From MTP4 sp9310u (GTDB taxonomy: Archaea; Halobacteriota; Methanosarcinia; Methanosarcinales; Methanosarcinaceae): a stretch of DNA of 9,538 nt. The notes beneath the pieces were generated by a model. The model saw nothing but the letters and a program-made list of their open reading frames with translations. It had not been told where the DNA came from and searched no databases. The DNA lies in assembly GCA_030627005.1 (NCBI GenBank), contig DAOUSW010000132.1, forward strand, positions 1 through 9,538, in the 5' to 3' direction. The position numbers and the translations under genes were made by a program. This document shows positions 1 to 5,322 of this stretch, one piece after another (position 1 is the stretch's first letter; each line of letters opens with the position of its first letter).

Positions 1-210
1 ATTCCTGTAAAACTATTCCTGAAAAACTATTCCTGAAAAACTATTCCTGAAAAACTATTCCTGAAAAACTATTCCTGTAAAACTATTCCTGAAAAACTAT
101 TCCTGTAAAACTATTCCTGTAAAACTATTCCTGTAAAACTATTCCTGTAAAACTATTCCTGAAAAACTATTCCTGAAAAACTATTCCTGAAAAACTATTC
201 CTGTAAAACT
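1..210. repeat. Tandem array A: 15 copies of a 14-bp unit
   Basis: Fifteen contiguous copies of ATTCCTGWAAAACT fill the first 210 bases. Thirteen positions are invariant in all copies. Only position 8 varies, and only between T and A; in order the copies read T A A A A T A T T T T A A A T. The first base of the window is the first base of a unit, so the array probably continues to the left. Each unit carries a stop (TGA in the A form, TAA in the T form) and 14 is not a multiple of 3, so it does not code on the plus strand. A degenerate copy (AAACTATTTTTGC, 227-239) lies between the array and the next gene, suggesting that the unit was copied from promoter-proximal DNA. Confidence 0.97.
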
Positions 211-261
211 GCTTTTTGGGAACCGATAAACTATTTTTGCAATTTCAACATAAAGGAAAGC

Positions 262-852
262 GTGGAATCGGATTTTCATATCAAACCCGAGATCCGGGTC
301 CTCGGGATAGATGACTCGGCCCTCATTAACGAAAAAATAATGATAGTCGGGACAATATTCAGGGGAGGGGACTGGATGGACGGAGTCCTGCGCTCGGAGA
401 TCACCAGGGACGGGCTTGATGCAACCGAGGTCATCAGCCGAATGGCAAAGGAAAGCAAGCACTACGGGCAGCTCAGGGTGATCATGCTGGACGGGGTCAC
501 TTACGGAGGCTTCAACGTCGTTGACATTGTGAAGCTTCAGGAAGAAACAGGGCTTCCCGTAATTGTGGTCATGCGCTCGTACCCGGATTTTGAAAAAATA
601 AAAGCCGCACTCAAGCACTTCCCTGACGGGGAAAAACGCTGGAAAATAATAGAGAAAGCAGGAAAGATCGAAAAGGTCGTCACGAAAGACCGGGAAAATC
701 CCGTGTACATCCAGAAAAAGGGGATTGGGATCAGAAGCGCGGAGAAAATAGTCAGGCTCACAGCAATAAGAAGCAATATCCCGGAACCCCTTAGGGTAGC
801 CCACCTGATTGCTACGGGAATTGTTTTAGGGGAATCAAGGGGAAAAGCATAA
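262..852 (+). CDS. DUF99 / UPF0215 family protein, endonuclease V-like fold
   Basis: This 196-residue protein has the length and conserved blocks of the archaeal DUF99 (UPF0215) family: RVLGIDDS (12-19), a FRGGDWMDGVL block (33-43), DGLDATEVI (50-58), HYGQLRVIMLDGVTYGGFNVVD (67-88), TGLPVIVVMRSYPD (96-109) and a C-terminal PEPLRVAHLIATGIVLGESRGKA. The family is regarded as a distant homologue of endonuclease V, a nuclease that cuts beside deaminated bases. The paired aspartates in GIDDS sit where that fold carries a catalytic Asp, but activity on any substrate is inference. The start is a GTG with AGGA four bases upstream; residues from IRVLGIDDS onward are clearly family sequence, so the few N-terminal residues are the only uncertain part. 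It stands alone, with array A 51 bp upstream and a 537-bp gap before ftsZ. Family assignment is good; cellular role is unknown. Confidence 0.9.
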   Translation: MESDFHIKPEIRVLGIDDSALINEKIMIVGTIFRGGDWMDGVLRSEITRDGLDATEVISRMAKESKHYGQLRVIMLDGVTYGGFNVVDIVKLQEETGLPVIVVMRSYPDFEKIKAALKHFPDGEKRWKIIEKAGKIEKVVTKDRENPVYIQKKGIGIRSAEKIVRLTAIRSNIPEPLRVAHLIATGIVLGESRGKA

Positions 853-939
853 CACACAGGGCAAAAACCCGAAGGATGCAGCTTTGAAAAAAACCTTGCA
901 GGGCCCACAAAGCCGGACCTTAGATTATAGAAACCGGGC

Positions 940-981
940 ATGAAACACTGGAAACCAGGTATGAAACACTGGAATCCAGGC
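940..981. repeat. Two tandem 21-bp copies
   Basis: The 21-bp sequence starting ATGAAACACTGGAA is repeated head to tail at 940-960 and 961-981, with 19 of 21 positions identical. The words CCGGACCTTAGA (about 913-924) and CCGGACATTAGA (983-994) flank the pair, so a longer, older duplication may underlie it. No function is apparent. Confidence 0.85.
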
Positions 982-1306
982 CCCGGACATTAGAAGCCGT
1001 GACAGGTGAAGAAGGGTTCATAAAAAAGAAAATGAAGAAAAAATCCGGGGCAAAAGGGAAAAATAAAAATAGAAGGACGCCTTCAAAAAATATAAAATCT
1101 AAAAAAATATACAGCGTGCCAAAAAAAATAAGAGAAGATCCGGGAAAAAATTGGGAGAAAAAACATATCAAGAGATGGGCAATCGGCCAGAAAAAGCAAA
1201 TTGAAGAGGGGAATAAGAAAACAGTAACAAAATTCTTAAACAATGAAATTCTAAACCAGAAACCCGGAAAAGGAAAACTCTTAAATTGGAAACTGTATAT
1301 GTGATG

Positions 1307-1316
1307 TTTAAAAATA
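1307..1316 (+). promoter_or_regulatory. Candidate TATA box for ftsZ
   Basis: TTTAAAAATA lies about 75-80 bases before the ftsZ start, in the A/T-rich end of the gap. Archaeal transcription starts about 25 bases downstream of the TATA centre, which would give a leader of roughly 50 nt beginning near 1335-1340 and containing the 12-bp direct repeat and the ribosome binding site. TGTATATG (about 1294-1301) is an alternative box. Confidence 0.4.
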
Positions 1317-1332
1317 ATTTTATCCTTCAACA

Positions 1333-1356
1333 CTATTCACTAAGCTATTCACTAAG
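1333..1356. repeat. Two tandem 12-bp copies in the ftsZ leader
   Basis: CTATTCACTAAG occurs twice with no spacer (1333-1344 and 1345-1356), both copies identical. It lies just downstream of the predicted TATA box, around the predicted transcription start of ftsZ, and 18 bases before the GGAGG site. Confidence 0.85.
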
Positions 1357-1373
1357 TGATTACCCTACAGATC

Positions 1374-1378
1374 GGAGG
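1374..1378 (+). promoter_or_regulatory. Ribosome binding site of ftsZ
   Basis: A full GGAGG, complementary to the 3' end of 16S rRNA, lies 11 bases before ATG 1390. The spacing is a little long, but no other in-frame start fits better, so it supports the chosen start. Confidence 0.7.
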
Positions 1379-1389
1379 AAAACAGTAGC

Positions 1390-2514
1390 ATGAGATCCAT
1401 TGTGGAAGAAGCCCTTGCTCGATCTGCCCAGGAAGGACGTGGCGGGCAGGGAGAGTATTTAAACCCTGATAACTCGAACGAAAACGACGAAATCAACGCC
1501 GAACTCGAAGAAATCCTGAAAAGCCTTCAAACAACCATCAAGGTCGTTGGCTGCGGAGGCGGCGGTTCGAACAGCATCCAGCGCATGCTGGGGGAAGGAA
1601 TTCAGGGAGCGGAAATGGTTGCCCTGAACACTGATGCTCAGCACCTCCTCCATGTACACGCTAACAAGAAGATCCTTATAGGGAAAAAGAAGACCCGCGG
1701 ACTTGGAGCGGGCAGTCTCCCCCAGATAGGAGAAGATGCTGCAATCGAGAGCATCGATGAAATCAACAGGATTGTCGAAGGCGCGGACATGGTCTTCATA
1801 ACGGCAGGTATGGGTGGAGGAACCGGAACAGGGTCCGCCCCGGTCGTTGCCGAAGCTGCCAGGGACGCAGGAGCCCTTACAATCGCAGTCGTCACCCTCC
1901 CCTTCAGTGTGGAAGGGCACATCCGCCGGACCAATGCAGAAGCAGGGCTCGAGCGCCTGAGAGACGTTGCAGACACCGTGATCGTGGTCCCCAATGACAA
2001 ACTGATAGAAGTTGTCCCGAGGCTTCCGCTGCAGGCAGCTTTCAAGGTATCGGACGAGATCCTGATGAGAGCCGTAAAAGGTATCACCGAGCTTATCACA
2101 AAGCCGGGACTTGTCAACCTTGACTTTGCGGATATCAGGACTGTCATGCAGAACGGAGGCGTTGCTATGATAGGCCTCGGGGAATCCGATGGCGAGAACA
2201 AGGCAGTAGAATCCGTGCAAAAAGCCCTCAGAAGCCCTCTTCTTGACGTTGACATCTCAGGCGCGACCTCTGCCCTTGTAAATGTGGTCGGAGGCCCTGA
2301 CATGACCATAGCCGAAGCAGAGAACGTGGTTCAGGAAGTATATAATCGGATTGACGCCAATGCCCGCCTGATCTGGGGTGCCCAGGTCGACCCCGAACTT
2401 GAACAGACCGTGCGCACAATGATCGTGGTCACCGGAGTAACCTCCGCCCAGATTTACGGGCACGGAAACGACAAAAACGTCACCCTCAAATACGGGATCG
2501 ACTTTGTAGAGTGA
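1390..2514 (+). CDS. ftsZ: Cell division GTPase FtsZ
   Basis: FtsZ is the tubulin-like GTPase that polymerises into the division ring on the inner face of the membrane. The 374-residue protein has all hallmarks: GCGGGGSN (54-61) opening the nucleotide-binding Rossmann half, the tubulin signature GGGTGTGSA (142-150) that grips the phosphates, TNAEAGLERL (181-190), and the T7 synergy loop NLDFAD (243-248) whose acidic residues complete GTP hydrolysis in the neighbouring subunit. About 48 N-terminal residues before the core are hydrophilic and acidic. The C-terminal half runs through DARL-type sequence near 322-330 and stops soon after ITLKYGIDF-like residues, without the long linker and terminal peptide of bacterial FtsZ. 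Its position upstream of secE and spt5 matches the archaeal FtsZ1 neighbourhood, so this is probably the FtsZ1 paralogue; that subtype is inferred from context. It is transcribed from its own promoter region. Confidence 0.97.
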   Translation: MRSIVEEALARSAQEGRGGQGEYLNPDNSNENDEINAELEEILKSLQTTIKVVGCGGGGSNSIQRMLGEGIQGAEMVALNTDAQHLLHVHANKKILIGKKKTRGLGAGSLPQIGEDAAIESIDEINRIVEGADMVFITAGMGGGTGTGSAPVVAEAARDAGALTIAVVTLPFSVEGHIRRTNAEAGLERLRDVADTVIVVPNDKLIEVVPRLPLQAAFKVSDEILMRAVKGITELITKPGLVNLDFADIRTVMQNGGVAMIGLGESDGENKAVESVQKALRSPLLDVDISGATSALVNVVGGPDMTIAEAENVVQEVYNRIDANARLIWGAQVDPELEQTVRTMIVVTGVTSAQIYGHGNDKNVTLKYGIDFVE

Positions 2515-2644
2515 TAGGGTATAAAAAGCAGAAGATCAGGGATAAAAAAGACCGATTGGATAAAGGTACTGTTTTCCTCTCCTTAAGGGAAAAAAATAAA
2601 GGGTAAAAATCCAATCGAAAACTATTTTTATGGTAAATAACGTA

Positions 2645-2668
2645 TGATGCCGATACGACTCGGCATCA
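2645..2668. other. Perfect 9-bp inverted repeat
   Basis: TGATGCCGA (2645-2653) and TCGGCATCA (2660-2668) are exact reverse complements around a 6-base loop TACGAC. On the plus strand the stem is followed by A7, not T, so it is not a standard intrinsic terminator for ftsZ; it could mark the 3' end after processing or be a protein site. It is the only strong dyad in this gap. Confidence 0.75.
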
Positions 2669-2682
2669 AAAAAACATTTCAG

Positions 2683-2718
2683 GATACTGATGCGGATACT
2701 GGTGCAGGTACTGATGCG
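2683..2718. repeat. Three imperfect 12-bp tandem copies
   Basis: The units GATACTGATGCG, GATACTGGTGCA and GGTACTGATGCG follow one another with no spacer. Differences are G/A transitions only. No coding role is apparent on either strand. Confidence 0.8.
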
Positions 2719-2913
2719 GTTTCGAATTCAAAGCAGACGAAATGTCCGAAAATCGAAACCATCTGATGTTTTAAGGCCTGAATCAGTGATATCTTAAAAT
2801 AAGAGGAATTAGTAATATTACCCGCTCGGTCCATCCCGAACAGAGCCCGGACATCCTTGCGGGCAGGGCAAACAGATCCTGTCATGGGTGTAAGGGGAGA
2901 AGCCGGAAGCGTA

Positions 2914-2922
2914 TTTATATAA
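2914..2922 (+). promoter_or_regulatory. TATA box of the secE-spt5 transcript
   Basis: TTTATATAA is a near-ideal archaeal TATA box, preceded by a purine-rich GGAAGCG that could serve as the TFB recognition element. A start about 25 bases downstream would lie near 2943, leaving a short leader of about 20 nt before the secE start. Confidence 0.75.
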
Positions 2923-2961
2923 CAATTCCGATTATCAAAGAGAAGTACAGAAAACCTGGAT

Positions 2962-3186
2962 GTGAATCATTTGGCAGAATCCATGTTTGAACAGAAAATA
3001 ACTACAGAACGCATCGGTCAGATAATCCGGGCACACCTGAGGGTCTTAAAACTTACAAAGAAACCGTCCAGGGAAGAGTTCTTGACCATTGCTAAAGTTG
3101 CAGGTGCCGGGATCCTGGCTGTGGGTGCAATAGGCTTTATTATCTACGTACTGTTAACAATGTTGCCCCAGTGGGTGGCTCAATGA
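2962..3186 (+). CDS. secE: Preprotein translocase subunit SecE (Sec61-gamma)
   Basis: SecE clamps the SecY channel in the cytoplasmic membrane and is essential for protein export. The 74-residue product has the expected plan: an amphipathic N-terminal helix (about 14-30, ERIGQIIRAHLRVLKLTKKP), the KKPSREEF turn (33-40), and one transmembrane helix (about 43-68). It is a little longer than the usual 55-65 residues, because of the N-terminal residues before FEQKI. The start is unsettled: GTG 2962 is used here, but ATG 2983 would give a 67-residue protein of more typical length, and neither has a clear ribosome binding site. The gene overlaps spt5 by the ATGA junction, so the two are surely co-transcribed, an arrangement common in archaea. 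Confidence 0.9.
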   Translation: MNHLAESMFEQKITTERIGQIIRAHLRVLKLTKKPSREEFLTIAKVAGAGILAVGAIGFIIYVLLTMLPQWVAQ

Positions 3187-3644
3187 GTGAGGAGTCCCAG
3201 ATATTCGTAATCAAGACCACGGCAAACCAGGAAAGATCGGTAGCTACAGCCCTTGCGAGGGTTGCGAAGAAAGAAAGGTCCGACATAAGGGCAATCCTGG
3301 CTCCGGATGAGCTGAAGGGATACGTCCTTGTAGAAGCCCCGAAATCCGGGATAGTGGAACTGGCAATCCAGACCATCCCCCACGCGAGAGCTCTTGTCAG
3401 GGGAAGTTCCACGATTGCCGAAATCGAGCACTTCCTGAAACCGAAGCCTGTGGTGACCGGAATCAAGGAAGGGGCCATAATAGAAGTAACCTCAGGACCC
3501 TTTAAAGGTGAGAAAGCCCGGGTTAAGCGGGTTGACGAAGGGCATGAAGAAATTACGGTGGAACTCTTCGACGCAGTGGTCCCGATCCCCATTACAATCC
3601 GCGGGGATACCGTGAGGGTACTGAAAAAAGATTTTGAAAATTAA
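3183..3644 (+). CDS. spt5: Transcription elongation factor Spt5 (NusG family)
   Basis: Archaeal Spt5 pairs with Spt4 and bridges the clamp of RNA polymerase, raising processivity and coupling to the ribosome. The 153-residue protein shows an NGN domain (about 5-85, FVIKTTANQERSVATALA then the LAPDELKGYVLVEA strand block and a HARALVRG segment) followed by a KOW domain (about 95-128, with EGAIIEVTSGPFKGEKARV). ATG 3183 is chosen over an upstream in-frame GTG at 3171: it gives the ATGA overlap with the secE stop, has GGTGG four bases before it, and begins close to the NGN domain. The coding region ends without an obvious hairpin terminator, and array B begins 66 bases later. Confidence 0.95.
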   Translation: MSEESQIFVIKTTANQERSVATALARVAKKERSDIRAILAPDELKGYVLVEAPKSGIVELAIQTIPHARALVRGSSTIAEIEHFLKPKPVVTGIKEGAIIEVTSGPFKGEKARVKRVDEGHEEITVELFDAVVPIPITIRGDTVRVLKKDFEN

Positions 3645-3709
3645 GGAAAAAGGACACAGGGCGCTATCGAACGTTAAAAGCCCGAAATATTCCGCTTATT
3701 AATTACTCA

Positions 3710-3863
3710 CCAGTACTCAATAACCAGTACTTGATAACCAGTACTTAATAACCAGTACCTGATAATCAGTACTTAATAACCAGTACCTGATAATCAGTAC
3801 TTAATAACCAGTACCTGATAATCAGTACTCAATAACCAGTACCTGATAATCAGTACTCAATAA
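3710..3863. repeat. Tandem array B: 11 copies of a 14-bp unit
   Basis: Eleven head-to-tail copies of YCAGTACYYRATAA fill this part of the spt5-rpl11 gap. CAGTAC and ATAA are invariant, and all variation is by transitions. From 3752 on, two forms alternate (CCAGTACCTGATAA then TCAGTACTYAATAA), creating a 28-bp higher-order repeat. At each junction GTAC-C-TGAT-A-ATCA-GTAC is a near-perfect dyad (one bulged C), starting at 3755, 3783, 3811 and 3839. The array ends 60 bp before rpl11. Every unit holds a TAA in one frame, so it does not code on the plus strand. Confidence 0.96.
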
Positions 3864-3900
3864 AAAATAAAGGTAAATTCAAGCAAAATTATAATTATAC
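3859..3900 (+). promoter_or_regulatory. Candidate rpl11 promoter region
   Basis: Two A/T-rich elements follow array B: AATAAAAAATAA (about 3859-3870) and AATTATAATTATA (about 3887-3899). The first would start transcription near 3890 and leave a 30-35 nt leader including the ribosome binding site; the second would start it at or after that site. I favour the first, with low certainty. Confidence 0.35.
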
Positions 3901-3911
3901 TTATTAAAACC

Positions 3912-3916
3912 GGTGA
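3912..3916 (+). promoter_or_regulatory. Ribosome binding site of rpl11
   Basis: GGTGA lies seven bases before ATG 3924, the same motif as is used by rpl12, and fixes this start. Confidence 0.7.
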
Positions 3917-3923
3917 TACTCAG

Positions 3924-4409
3924 ATGACAAGTATTGTTGAAGCACTTGTCCCGGGTGGAAAAGCAAACCCAGGACCCCCCTTAGGTCCGGCACTTGGTCC
4001 CCTCGGGGTCAACATAAAAGAAGTAGTCGACAAGATCAACGAGAAAACCAGGGATTACAACGGGATGCAGGTCCCTGTAAAGGTAATCGTTGATGACAAG
4101 AAAAACGTTGAGATCGAAGTTGGTACCCCTCCGACCTCGGCCCTGGTAATGCAGGAAGCCGGGATCAAGAAAGGATCGGGGACTGCGGGAAGCGAAGTTG
4201 TTGGAAACTTGAGCATCCAGCAGGTTGTGAAGATTGCCCGCATGAAAAAGGATGACATCCTTTCCTACGACCTCAAAGCTGCAATGAAAGAGGTTATGGG
4301 CACCTGTGTTCCAATGGGCGTAACCATCGAAGAGATGGAAGCCAGGGAATGCCAGAAGGCACTCGACGAAGGCAAGTTCAATGACGTACTTGCTGGCGAG
4401 GAGTGGTAA
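3924..4409 (+). CDS. rpl11: 50S ribosomal protein L11 (uL11)
   Basis: L11 binds 23S rRNA at the GTPase-associated centre, together with P0/L10 forming the base of the stalk that recruits elongation factors. The 161-residue protein matches the archaeal family in length. The N-terminal domain carries the proline-rich hallmark GGKANPGPPLGPALGPLGV (11-29), which contacts factors and rRNA. The C-terminal rRNA-binding domain starts near residue 70 (PPTSALVMQEAGIKKGSG) and includes the helix region around 96-125. The extra acidic C-terminal tail, KALDEGKFNDVLAGEEW, is normal for archaea. The gene has its own leader after array B and is followed by a 271-bp gap before rpl1, so it may form a separate transcript from the rpl1 cluster. 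Confidence 0.97.
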   Translation: MTSIVEALVPGGKANPGPPLGPALGPLGVNIKEVVDKINEKTRDYNGMQVPVKVIVDDKKNVEIEVGTPPTSALVMQEAGIKKGSGTAGSEVVGNLSIQQVVKIARMKKDDILSYDLKAAMKEVMGTCVPMGVTIEEMEARECQKALDEGKFNDVLAGEEW

Positions 4410-4420
4410 AACCTTCAACC

Positions 4421-4431
4421 CTTCCTTTTTA
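4421..4431 (+). terminator. Pyrimidine-rich tract after rpl11
   Basis: CTTCCTTTTTA begins 12 bases after the rpl11 stop. Archaeal RNA polymerase can terminate at U-rich tracts without a hairpin, so this is a plausible weak end for the rpl11 transcript. No stem precedes it. Confidence 0.35.
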
Positions 4432-4546
4432 TCCGGGACACCCAATCCACACCAATAGTTTTAAATGGGATACCACTAATAGCTCAGAAGCTTTGACCAG
4501 CATCCCCCGGGACAGTGAAAAAGCTAGAGAGTTAGGAATGGCTTAC

Positions 4547-4556
4547 TGTTATATGA
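4547..4556 (+). promoter_or_regulatory. Candidate TATA box for the rpl1-rplP0-rpl12 operon
   Basis: TGTTATATGA sits in the 271-bp gap, with a second TTATATGA (about 4558-4565) just after it. Either would start transcription near 4575-4590, giving a leader of about 90-105 nt that contains the inverted repeats before rpl1. Confidence 0.4.
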
Positions 4557-4621
4557 ATTATATGATGATAGGAATTAACAGTAAGGGGGCCCGAAATCCC
4601 GGGCAGCCAACTATCGACAAA

Positions 4622-4669
4622 CCGTAGTAAGCCGTAGCGGCTGATGGACAATTAAGTTCAACACTACGG
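4622..4669 (+). promoter_or_regulatory. Nested stem structure in the rpl1 leader
   Basis: CCGTAGT (4622-4628) can pair with ACTACGG (4663-4669). Inside it AGCCG-TAG-CGGCT (4630-4642) forms a perfect 5-bp hairpin. The outer stem ends two bases before GAGGAG, the rpl1 ribosome binding site. A further stem, GCCCG/CGGGC (4589-4593 with 4600-4604), precedes it. L1 is known to repress its own operon in methanogens by binding a structure in its mRNA that imitates its 23S rRNA site; in Methanococcus that site is inside the coding region. Whether this leader plays that role is inference. Confidence 0.45.
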
Positions 4670-4680
4670 AGAGGAGCAAG

Positions 4681-5322
4681 ATGGTAGAAGATCGTATACT
4701 GGAAGCCGTCAAGAAAGTACTTGAGGAGTCGCCGAAGCGCAATTTTTCGGAAAGCGTAGACGTGGCGATTAACTTAAAGAACCTTGACATGAACCAACCA
4801 AAGAATAGAGTCGACGAAGAAATTATTCTTCCAAACGGGCTCGGAAAAGACCTTAAAATAGGCGTTTTTGCAAAAGGTGACGTGGGACTCAGGGCAAAGG
4901 ATGCCGGTGCCGCGTACGTTATTTCTGATATTGAGCTTGAAGAACTTGTCGGCGACAAGTCAAGGGCGAGGTCTCTTGCAAACGAATGTGACCTTTTTAT
5001 CGCAGAAACCCAGTTCATGCCGATAATCGGTAAGAACCTTGGTGTCGTACTTGGACCCAGGGGAAAGATGCCGATTCCACTCCTGCCAAACAAGGACATA
5101 GGGGAACTGATCCAGAGCAAGCAAAATGCAGTGAAGCTCAGGTCAAAGGACAAGCTCACTTTCCACGTGGCTGTCGGCAGGAGAAACATGGACTCGGAAG
5201 CCCTGGCAGAGAATGTCGAGACTATTGTGGCCAGACTGGAGCGCTCCCTTGAAAAGGGTAAGCACAACATGAGATCGGTCTATGTCACGACAACTATGGG
5301 CAAATCTGAGAGGGTGGTGTAA
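4681..5322 (+). CDS. rpl1: 50S ribosomal protein L1 (uL1)
   Basis: L1 forms the mobile L1 stalk of the large subunit, which helps release deacylated tRNA from the E site, and in methanogens it also represses translation of its own operon. The 213-residue protein is of normal archaeal length. It opens with an EDRILEAVKKVLEESPKRNFSE-type segment and RNA-binding strands, and carries the family signature GKNLGVVLGPRGKMP (117-131) and PNKDIGELI in the hinge region. The C-terminal part returns to domain I with FHVAVGRRNM (161-170). ATG 4681 is preceded by GAGGAG. The stop codon abuts the rplP0 start with no gap, so the two are translationally coupled. The segment of the coding region that in Methanococcus forms the L1 operator codes for a similar peptide here (KRNF), but by eye its bases do not form the same stem. 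Confidence 0.97.
   Translation: MVEDRILEAVKKVLEESPKRNFSESVDVAINLKNLDMNQPKNRVDEEIILPNGLGKDLKIGVFAKGDVGLRAKDAGAAYVISDIELEELVGDKSRARSLANECDLFIAETQFMPIIGKNLGVVLGPRGKMPIPLLPNKDIGELIQSKQNAVKLRSKDKLTFHVAVGRRNMDSEALAENVETIVARLERSLEKGKHNMRSVYVTTTMGKSERVV

Larger units (their letters stand above)
853..1389. other. 537-bp intergenic region with a purine-rich tract
   Basis: No convincing gene lies here. The first part (about 853-1000) is mixed in composition and holds a 21-bp duplication. From about 1020 to 1290 the plus strand is strikingly A- and G-rich with few pyrimidines, including many A runs. An open frame from GTG 999 to 1304 would encode 101 residues that are very rich in Lys and Asn, but it has no ribosome binding site, no recognisable motif and a composition that simply reflects the A-rich strand. 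The last 90 bases hold the ftsZ promoter candidate, a 12-bp direct repeat and the ftsZ ribosome binding site. Confidence 0.7.
2515..2961. other. 447-bp intergenic region between ftsZ and secE
   Basis: The gap contains a pyrimidine-rich stretch just after ftsZ (about 2569-2583, a possible archaeal U-rich terminator), a perfect hairpin (2645-2668), three imperfect 12-bp repeats (2683-2718), a potentially structured G/C-rich segment (2821-2864) and the secE TATA box (2914-2922). A 68-codon frame on the minus strand (2885 to 2679) ends inside the 12-bp repeats, has no family resemblance that I recognise, and is probably not a gene. Confidence 0.65.

Noticed and set aside
1..210. CRISPR array
   Set aside because: Units are 14 bp, contiguous and without unique spacers; no cas gene is present. 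The same holds for arrays B and C.
181..804. 207-codon minus-strand frame across DUF99
   Set aside because: It is the reverse shadow of a clearly conserved DUF99 gene, rich in Phe, Tyr and His as such shadows are, and ends in repeat array A.
999..1304. Lys-rich 101-codon open frame before ftsZ
   Set aside because: GTG start with no ribosome binding site, no recognisable motif, and composition fully explained by the A-rich strand; it also runs up to the ftsZ TATA box.
2645..2668. Intrinsic terminator for ftsZ
   Set aside because: The stem is perfect but is followed by A7 instead of T on the transcribed sense, and lies 130 bases past the stop codon.
2718..2735. tRNA T-arm-like GGTTTCGAATTC
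   Set aside because: No acceptor stem, D-arm or anticodon arm can be fitted around it.
2679..2885. 68-codon minus-strand frame between ftsZ and secE
   Set aside because: Its C-terminus is translated 12-bp repeat, it covers candidate structured DNA, and nothing in the protein is recognisable.
4403..4627. 74-codon open frame overlapping the end of rpl11
   Set aside because: It begins inside rpl11, crosses the candidate TATA box and leader hairpins of rpl1, and has no family resemblance or ribosome binding site of its own.
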